NCBI GenBank assembly: GCA_021780975.1
Contig: JAJXXS010000130.1
Location: 1-10,261, forward strand
DNA from: Pseudomonadota bacterium
Lineage (GTDB): Bacteria; Pseudomonadota; Gammaproteobacteria; Burkholderiales; Thiobacillaceae
Direction of reading: 5' to 3'
Length of the DNA: 10,261 nt
The translations under genes were made by a program, and so were the position numbers. How positions within the stretch are numbered: the stretch's first letter is position 1; every line of letters starts with the position of its first letter. A model generated the notes under the pieces. It made no database searches and was not told the DNA's origin. It worked only from the letters and a program-made list of their open reading frames with translations. Positions 5,827 through 10,261 of this stretch are shown here, one piece after another.

Positions 5827-6720
5827 ATGAACCGAATCCTGATTGTGGGCTGCGGACAAGTGGGCCGCAGCCTGCTCAAGCAGCGTGCTGGCCAGGCACA
5901 CTTTCTGGCCACCGCGCGTCGCCAGGAAAGCTCCGCCCTGGCGCGCGCGCTGGGCGCCCGGCCCCTGCCTGCCGACCTTGACAGCCGCGCCAGCCTGACC
6001 CGCCTGGGCGGTGTGGCGCACTGGGTCGTGCATCTGGCGCCACCGCCTGGGGAGGGTATGGAGGATGATCGCACCCGGCGCCTCATTGCAGCGCTGGCCA
6101 AGGGCGGCAGTCTACCACGCAGGCTGGTGTACGTGAGTACCAGCGGCGTGTATGGCGACTGCCAGGGGGAGCGCATCGACGAAACCCGCACTTGCGCCCC
6201 CAAGAATGCGCGCGCGCGCCGCCGCGTCGAGGCGGAGCGCCAACTGCGCCGTTTTGCGGCGCGCTGCGGCGTGCGCCTCGCCATTTTGCGTGTGCCGGGC
6301 ATTTACGGGCCGGGTCGCATGCCCTTGGAGCGCCTGGTCAGGGGGACGCCCGCGGTGAACGATGGCGAGGATAGCTACACCAACCATATCCATATCGAGG
6401 ATCTGGCCAAGGCCATCTGGTTGGCGCTTTATCGCGCCAGGCCCAGCCGCGTCTATCACGTCGTCGACGACAGCGAGATGAAGATGGGCCAGTATTTCGA
6501 CGCCGTTGCGGAGCGCGCCGGCTTGCCCAAGCCGCCGCGCGTCGCGCGCAGCGAGGCACAGACGGTGCTGTCTCCGGCACTGCTGTCCTTTTTGAACGAA
6601 TCGCGCCGCCTTGCCAACGGCCGCCTCAAGCAGGAACTTCGCGTACGCCTCAGCTATCCCACGGTGGCCGACGGCTTGGCAGCCTGGGATCCTCGAGGCG
6701 ACGAAATTCAGCGTCGATGA
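5827..6720 (+). CDS. Atypical SDR, NAD(P)-dependent epimerase/dehydratase-like (YeeZ-like)
   Basis: A 297-residue Rossmann-fold protein. It starts with the dinucleotide-binding beta strand and glycine motif ILIVGCGQVGRSL (4-16). YVSTSGVYGD (102-111) carries the SDR serine region, and VPGIYGPGR (156-164) and the HIHIEDLA segment (188-194) are typical of extended/atypical SDRs. The usual YxxxK catalytic pair is not present: the matching region reads KNARARRRVEAE (126-137). The family is related to E. coli YeeZ, whose substrate is unknown. The start at 5827 fits the family's N-terminus; an upstream ATG at 5779 would add an unrelated 16-residue tail. No Shine-Dalgarno is visible. The last 71 bases overlap fxsA on the other strand. 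Confidence 0.85.
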   Translation: MNRILIVGCGQVGRSLLKQRAGQAHFLATARRQESSALARALGARPLPADLDSRASLTRLGGVAHWVVHLAPPPGEGMEDDRTRRLIAALAKGGSLPRRLVYVSTSGVYGDCQGERIDETRTCAPKNARARRRVEAERQLRRFAARCGVRLAILRVPGIYGPGRMPLERLVRGTPAVNDGEDSYTNHIHIEDLAKAIWLALYRARPSRVYHVVDDSEMKMGQYFDAVAERAGLPKPPRVARSEAQTVLSPALLSFLNESRRLANGRLKQELRVRLSYPTVADGLAAWDPRGDEIQRR

Positions 6721-7087
6721 TGTCCTCGCCGGGCGTGGGTGGGCGGCGCGGACGGCGCCAGGTGCCCGGCATGAGGAGGAGGAACAAGGCGATGATCTCG
6801 GATATCACGCCGGGGATGATGAGAAGCAGGCCGGCCAGCATCATGCGGCCGCTGACGAAAAGCGCTGCGAGCGGATTGTCCCCGGATTGCAGGGTGGACA
6901 GGAGGCGCATTCCCCACAGTCTGTGCTCGAGGCGGATCAAGGCGGTTCCCAGCATGATGGAGAGTGCCAGATAGAGCAGCAGCCAGCCCCATCGGAAACG
7001 CGTGCCCAGCCAGATGAGCAGCCCCGCTTCCAGCACGGGCAGCCCAAGGAAGATGAGCAGAAAGGGCCACAACGGGAGAATTCGCAT
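6650..7087 (-). CDS. fxsA: FxsA-family membrane protein
   Basis: A 145-residue inner-membrane protein with hydrophobic segments at about residues 7-28, 33-50 and 78-107, the last long enough to cross twice. IPGVISEIIALFLLLMPGTWR (91-111) matches the FxsA block PGxxSDxxGxxLLxPxxR, with glutamate in place of aspartate. A charged cytoplasmic tail ends with IIDAEFRRL, also family-like. E. coli FxsA relieves F-plasmid exclusion of phage T7 when overproduced; its native role is unknown. The start is the ATG at 7087; an open frame continues upstream to 7174 but lacks family similarity and would cross the cutA start. TACAAT lies 6 bases before this ATG and there is no Shine-Dalgarno. Confidence 0.87.
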   Translation of the reverse strand: MRILPLWPFLLIFLGLPVLEAGLLIWLGTRFRWGWLLLYLALSIMLGTALIRLEHRLWGMRLLSTLQSGDNPLAALFVSGRMMLAGLLLIIPGVISEIIALFLLLMPGTWRRPRRPPTPGEDIIDAEFRRLEDPRLPSRRPPWDS

Positions 7088-7093
7088 CTGGTC

Positions 7094-7099
7094 ATTGTA
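7094..7099 (-). promoter_or_regulatory. -10-like hexamer just before fxsA
   Basis: Read on the minus strand, TACAAT ends 6 bases before the fxsA ATG at 7087. With no Shine-Dalgarno present, a leaderless start is plausible. A TTGTGT at 7120-7125 lies 20 bp upstream, a long spacing for a -35. Confidence 0.35.
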
Positions 7100-7156
7100 A
7101 TGAAACCCTCTTTTCCCCGACACAAAACAACCAAGGCGGGGGTGCGCGTCTGCCCG

Positions 7157-7162
7157 TAAAAT
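7157..7162 (+). promoter_or_regulatory. -10-like hexamer just before cutA
   Basis: TAAAAT (five of six consensus) ends 5 bases before the cutA ATG at 7168, where no Shine-Dalgarno exists. No convincing -35 is seen. Together with the fxsA hexamer it would make the 80-base fxsA-cutA gap a compact divergent promoter region. Confidence 0.33.
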
Positions 7163-7167
7163 GTCGC

Positions 7168-7488
7168 ATGGCATTCGTCCTGGTCATCACCACCCTGCCG
7201 GATGAGTCCTCCGCACGCGCGCTCGCTCAGGCGCTGGTGGAGTCCCGGCTGGCCGCATGTGTCAACGTGCTGGGTTCCTGTCACTCGGTGTATCGCTGGC
7301 AGGGCGCGGTGGAGGAAACGGGCGAAGTGCCGTTGCTCATCAAGGCGCGCGCTGAGCGCTATGCCGAATTGGAGGCCTTGATCTGCAGCCGGCACCCTTA
7401 TCAGGTGCCTGAAATCATCGCCCTGCCCATAGAGCGGGGGCTGCCAGCCTATATGGCCTGGCTGGATGAGAATACGGCCGCGCCCTGA
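7168..7488 (+). CDS. cutA: CutA1 divalent-cation tolerance protein
   Basis: A complete 106-residue CutA1, a small ferredoxin-like protein that forms very stable trimers and has been linked to copper and other divalent-cation tolerance in E. coli. Family hallmarks are VITTLPDESSARALA (6-20), LAACVNVL (28-35), SVYRWQG (40-46) and HPYQVPEIIALPI (76-88), followed by YMAWL near the end. C31 is at the conserved cysteine position. The gene precedes dsbD, and this pairing is common: in E. coli cutA also lies directly upstream of dsbD (once named cutA2/dipZ). The stop codon lies inside a strong hairpin. Confidence 0.95.
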   Translation: MAFVLVITTLPDESSARALAQALVESRLAACVNVLGSCHSVYRWQGAVEETGEVPLLIKARAERYAELEALICSRHPYQVPEIIALPIERGLPAYMAWLDENTAAP

Positions 7489-7506
7489 GTCCTTAGGGCG
7501 CGGCTG
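7475..7506 (+). other. Strong hairpin spanning the cutA stop codon
   Basis: A 12-bp stem (7475-7486 with 7495-7506, one G-U pair, ten consecutive Watson-Crick pairs) encloses an 8-base loop. It is very G+C-rich but followed by mixed sequence, not a U run, so it is not a canonical intrinsic terminator. It could slow RNA polymerase, set the cutA/dsbD transcript ratio or protect an mRNA 3' end. Confidence 0.6.
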
Positions 7507-7544
7507 ACAGCATTCCGGCAACAAAACCATCGGAACGAGACTAT

Positions 7545-9860
7545 ATGAAATCCCTGCATCAATTGTGGTTGCTGTTTGTCGTTTTAATCGGGCTGGCCGG
7601 CGTCAGCCGCGGCGCCGATTTTCTCGACCCCGATGTGGCCTTCCGCTTCAGCGCCCAGGCTGCCGGGCCGGATGCCATCGAAGCGGTATGGAAGATCGCG
7701 CCGGGCTACTATCTTTATCGCGACAAGTTCAAGTTCCAGCTCAGTGGCGCGAATCTGGGCGGAGCGCAGTTTCCCAAGGCGGAAACCAAGAATGACGCAA
7801 ATTTTGGCACCGTCGAGATCTATCACCACGAGGTCAGGGTGCTGCTCCCGGTGGCGCGCACCGGCCAGGGCGCGCAATCGGTAAAGCTCACCGCCACTTA
7901 CCAGGGCTGCGCCGAAGCAGGCTTGTGCTACAGCCCCATCACCGCCAGCCAGGAAATCAGCCTGCCTGCGCAGACGATGGCCGGCCAGCCACCTTCTGCG
8001 GACGGCGGCGCGTTGGGCTCTGTGGCTGCCCTGCGCGCCTTGGCGGGGCCGGCGGACATGGGAGGCTTTCTGCCGCCCGACCAAGCGTTCCGGGCGCAGG
8101 CGCATCTGCTGGGGGCGCAGCGCGTCGGCGTGGATTACAAGATCGCGCCTACTTACTATCTCTACCGCGACAAGCTCAAATTCAAGGTGCAGGAGCCCAG
8201 CGGGGTCATGGTGGCGCAAGTCGAGACTCCGGCGCCCGACATCAAGGACGACCCCAATTTCGGCAAGAGCGAGGTATATCACCACGACTTCAGCGCGGTC
8301 CTGACGCTTTCCCGCGCGCTCAAGCCTGGCGAAACCCTATCCCTGCAGGCGACCTATCAAGGTTGCAGCGAGAAGGGGGTCTGCTATCCGCCGCTTACCA
8401 AGCACTTTCGCTTGGCCGCGGCGCAAAGCGTGACGTCTGCGCCGCAAGTGCCCGCCGCGCAGACCGCAACATCCTCCGCAGGCGCGCCTGATGCAGCGGC
8501 GATCCCTGCCTTTGCCGCCGCACCGCTCGCCGCGGAGGAGGGGGCAGGCGCGGTTGGTGGCTCCACCGGCAAGATCGACAGCCTGCTTAAAAGCGGCGGC
8601 TTCTGGACCGTAGTGGCCTTCTTTTTCGGCGCGGGACTTCTGCTTGCCCTGACTCCTTGCGTCTTCCCGATGATTCCCATCCTGGCGGGCATCATCGCCG
8701 GGCAGAGGCAACTCACCAAGACGCGTGGCTTCCTGCTTGCCCTCGGCTATGTGCTGGGCATGGCCATCACCTATGCCGTGGCGGGCGTGATCGCCGGCTT
8801 GTCGGGCAGCCTGCTTTCCGCCGCGCTGCAGAACCCTTGGGTGATCGGCGCCTTCGCCTTCATCTTCGTTCTGCTCGCCTTCTCCATGTTCGGCTTCTAC
8901 GATCTGCAGTTGCCCAGCTTCCTGCAGAGCAAGTTCAGCGATGCCAGCAACCGGGTGCAGGGGGGGCATCTGCTGGGCGTGTTCGTTATGGGGGCGCTTT
9001 CCGCCGTCATCGTCGGCCCTTGCGTGGCTGCGCCTCTGGCCGGGGCCCTGCTTTACATCGGGCAGACCGGCAACGTCTGGCTGGGCGGCACCGCGCTTTT
9101 CTTCATGGCTCTGGGGATGGGCGTGCCGCTCATACTTGTCGGCGTATCGGCCGGCGCGCTGCTGCCCAAGACCGGTGACTGGATGGATTACGTCAAGCAC
9201 TTCTTCGGCGTGTTGCTGCTGGCGGTGGCGCTGTGGCTTGTCGGCCCCTTCCTGTCCGCCTGGCTCAACATGCTTGCCTGGGCGCTGCTGCTCATTACCC
9301 TGGGGGTGTATTTGCGCGCGCTGGATTCCATTCCTCTGGGCAGTTCGCAGTGGCGCTACCTCTGGAAAGCGCAAGGGGTCGTCGCCCTGCTCGCGGGCAT
9401 CGCCCTGCTGCTCGGCTTGTTCGCCGGCGGGCGCGATATCCTCGAGCCCTTGGCCATCTACACGGCCAAGGGTCAGGTTGCCGCGACCGCGCCGCACCTC
9501 AAATTCGAGCGCGTGGACTCCCTTGCGGCGCTAAATGCGAAACTCGCCCAGGCCAAGGCGGAGAACCGTCCCGTCATGCTCGATTTTTACGCGGACTGGT
9601 GTGTTTCCTGCAAGGAGATGGAGCGTTTCACCTTCAGCGATCCCAAGGTCGTGGCAAGGTTCGACCGGGTTGTCCTGCTGCAGGCGGATGTCACGGCGAA
9701 CAATGATGCCGACAAGGCCTTGCTCAAGTCCTTCGGCCTGTTCGGGCCGCCAGGGATGATCTTCTGGCGGGCGGACGGCGCTCAGTCGCCCCGCCGCGTC
9801 ATCGGTTACGAGGCTCCGGCCAGGTTTCTTTCCAGTGTCGACGAAGCCTTGGGATCCTGA
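7545..9860 (+). CDS. dsbD: Thiol:disulfide interchange protein DsbD with duplicated N-terminal domain
   Basis: A 771-residue membrane reductase that passes electrons from cytoplasmic thioredoxin to periplasmic partners such as DsbC and cytochrome c maturation proteins. A signal peptide (about residues 1-23) is followed by two DsbD N-terminal (alpha) domains at about 27-140 and 175-292. Each has KIAPxYYLYRDK, a YHH segment and a cysteine pair (C122/C128 and C274/C280). An Ala/Pro-rich linker (292-345) leads to the membrane domain of about eight helices, with redox cysteines in TPCVFP (C372) and GPCVAAP (C493). The C-terminal thioredoxin-like domain has WCVSC (C686/C689). E. coli DsbD is 565 residues with one alpha domain, so the extra length is mainly the second copy. 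The Shine-Dalgarno is weak. Confidence 0.96.
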   Translation: MKSLHQLWLLFVVLIGLAGVSRGADFLDPDVAFRFSAQAAGPDAIEAVWKIAPGYYLYRDKFKFQLSGANLGGAQFPKAETKNDANFGTVEIYHHEVRVLLPVARTGQGAQSVKLTATYQGCAEAGLCYSPITASQEISLPAQTMAGQPPSADGGALGSVAALRALAGPADMGGFLPPDQAFRAQAHLLGAQRVGVDYKIAPTYYLYRDKLKFKVQEPSGVMVAQVETPAPDIKDDPNFGKSEVYHHDFSAVLTLSRALKPGETLSLQATYQGCSEKGVCYPPLTKHFRLAAAQSVTSAPQVPAAQTATSSAGAPDAAAIPAFAAAPLAAEEGAGAVGGSTGKIDSLLKSGGFWTVVAFFFGAGLLLALTPCVFPMIPILAGIIAGQRQLTKTRGFLLALGYVLGMAITYAVAGVIAGLSGSLLSAALQNPWVIGAFAFIFVLLAFSMFGFYDLQLPSFLQSKFSDASNRVQGGHLLGVFVMGALSAVIVGPCVAAPLAGALLYIGQTGNVWLGGTALFFMALGMGVPLILVGVSAGALLPKTGDWMDYVKHFFGVLLLAVALWLVGPFLSAWLNMLAWALLLITLGVYLRALDSIPLGSSQWRYLWKAQGVVALLAGIALLLGLFAGGRDILEPLAIYTAKGQVAATAPHLKFERVDSLAALNAKLAQAKAENRPVMLDFYADWCVSCKEMERFTFSDPKVVARFDRVVLLQADVTANNDADKALLKSFGLFGPPGMIFWRADGAQSPRRVIGYEAPARFLSSVDEALGS
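7692..8183 (+). repeat. Internal duplication in dsbD (two alpha-domain copies)
   Basis: The best-conserved segments of the two copies are 7692-7736 and 8139-8183. I count 37 of 45 identical bases, including the codons for KIAP, YYLYRDK and F. The cysteine loops QGCAEAGLCY and QGCSEKGVCY lie at the same place in each copy. This shows an in-frame tandem domain duplication within one gene. Confidence 0.8.
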
Positions 9861-9902
9861 GAAGAACGCCCCCTGGCAAAAATGAGGCATATCCGCAACT
9901 TC

Positions 9903-9944
9903 CGTCAAATTTGCGCAACATCTGGACATTTTCGTGAAATTTGC
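9903..9944 (+). repeat. 12-bp direct repeat with 30-bp spacing upstream of aroQ
   Basis: CGTCAAATTTGC (9903-9914) and CGTGAAATTTGC (9933-9944) match at 11 of 12 bases and are offset by exactly 30 bp, about three helical turns. The first copy runs into the palindrome TTGCGCAA (9911-9918). The A+T-rich stretch stands out from its G+C-rich surroundings and may be a regulator-binding site. TGGACA (9923-9928) between the copies could serve as a -35 box. Confidence 0.4.
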
Positions 9945-9982
9945 TGACACTTGCGCCCATGCCAGCCAGCAAACCCGGCCGC

Positions 9983-10261
9983 ATGAGCGGCAAATCCGCC
10001 TCACTGGTCAAATCGATCCTTGTCCTCCACGGCCCCAATCTCAATCTTTTGGGCAGCCGCGAACCGCGCCATTACGGCGTCGCCACGCTTGATGAAATCA
10101 ACGCTCTGCTGAAGGCGCGCGGCGAAGCGGCCGGTGTCTACCTGGAGTCCTTCCAGAGCAATCATGAGGGCACGCTGGTGGATCGCGTTCAGCAGGCGGG
10201 GCGGGATGGCGTGGACTTCATCCTCATCAATCCGGCCGCGTATACGCATACCAGCGTTGCC
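9983..10261 (+). CDS. aroQ: 3-dehydroquinate dehydratase, type II, N-terminal part
   Basis: The first 93 residues of a type II dehydroquinase, open to the window's right edge. This cytoplasmic dodecameric enzyme converts 3-dehydroquinate to 3-dehydroshikimate in the shikimate pathway. ILVLHGPNLNLLGSREP (12-28), the catalytic tyrosine in RHYG (Y31), ESFQSNHEG (55-63) and INPAAYTHTSVA (82-93) are diagnostic. An in-frame ATG at 9959 would add eight residues; neither start has a Shine-Dalgarno. I chose 9983 because family members have short N-termini, but 9959 remains possible. In many betaproteobacteria aroQ is followed by accB-accC; that would lie beyond the window. Confidence 0.93.
   Translation, partial: MSGKSASLVKSILVLHGPNLNLLGSREPRHYGVATLDEINALLKARGEAAGVYLESFQSNHEGTLVDRVQQAGRDGVDFILINPAAYTHTSVA

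Noticed and set aside
7475..7506. Hairpin as a canonical Rho-independent terminator
   Set aside because: No run of T follows the stem on either strand, so it is listed only as a hairpin.
8337..9497. Minus-strand open frame of 386 codons inside dsbD
   Set aside because: Its translation is low-complexity (rich in Gln, Arg, Gly, His), as expected of the antisense of a membrane protein gene; dsbD is unambiguous here.

Overview
The window looks like a piece of a high-G+C betaproteobacterial chromosome. The protein families and the gene order cutA-dsbD-aroQ fit that class, perhaps near Nitrosomonadales, but I cannot fix the order or genus from sequence alone. Nearly all of it is conserved core or semi-core content. 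I see no insertion sequence, phage gene, CRISPR array, tRNA or rRNA. No gene-free stretch exceeds 300 bases; the longest is 2981-3208.

Layout. Positions 1-234 hold the C-terminal end of an EAL-domain (cyclic-di-GMP) protein on the plus strand. It converges on the ribosomal operon rplM-rpsI (minus strand, 1135 to 305), which ends in a clear intrinsic terminator. Divergent from rplM is a plus-strand pair: an ElyC/YdcF-like DUF218 envelope protein and an OsmC-family protein, joined by a 4-base ATGA overlap. Next come a SlyB-like glycine-zipper lipoprotein and then olsB-olsA, the two acyltransferases of ornithine-lipid synthesis. A minus-strand 2Fe-2S/FAD/NAD(P) reductase overlaps the 3' end of olsA tail to tail. 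It is divergent from an atypical SDR epimerase-like gene, which overlaps tail to tail with a minus-strand fxsA. Divergent from fxsA is cutA, followed by a long dsbD and the start of aroQ, which runs off the right edge.

How the genes work together. Several products act at the envelope: the ElyC-like protein, the SlyB-like lipoprotein, ornithine-lipid synthesis, FxsA and DsbD. Apart from olsBA and rplM-rpsI they need not form one pathway.

The most interesting signals are these. (1) Four heptamers upstream of olsB share TCA in register every 11 bp and are followed 10 bp later by a -10-like hexamer. This is the layout of a PhoB (phosphate-starvation) box, in front of genes that make phosphorus-free lipids. 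(2) The DsbD carries two tandem N-terminal periplasmic domains, each with its own cysteine pair. (3) Several genes without a Shine-Dalgarno sequence have a TANAAT-type hexamer only 5-8 bases before the ATG, which suggests leaderless transcripts. (4) A near-perfect 12-bp repeat with exact 30-bp spacing lies before aroQ. I did not find a clearly new multi-gene system.
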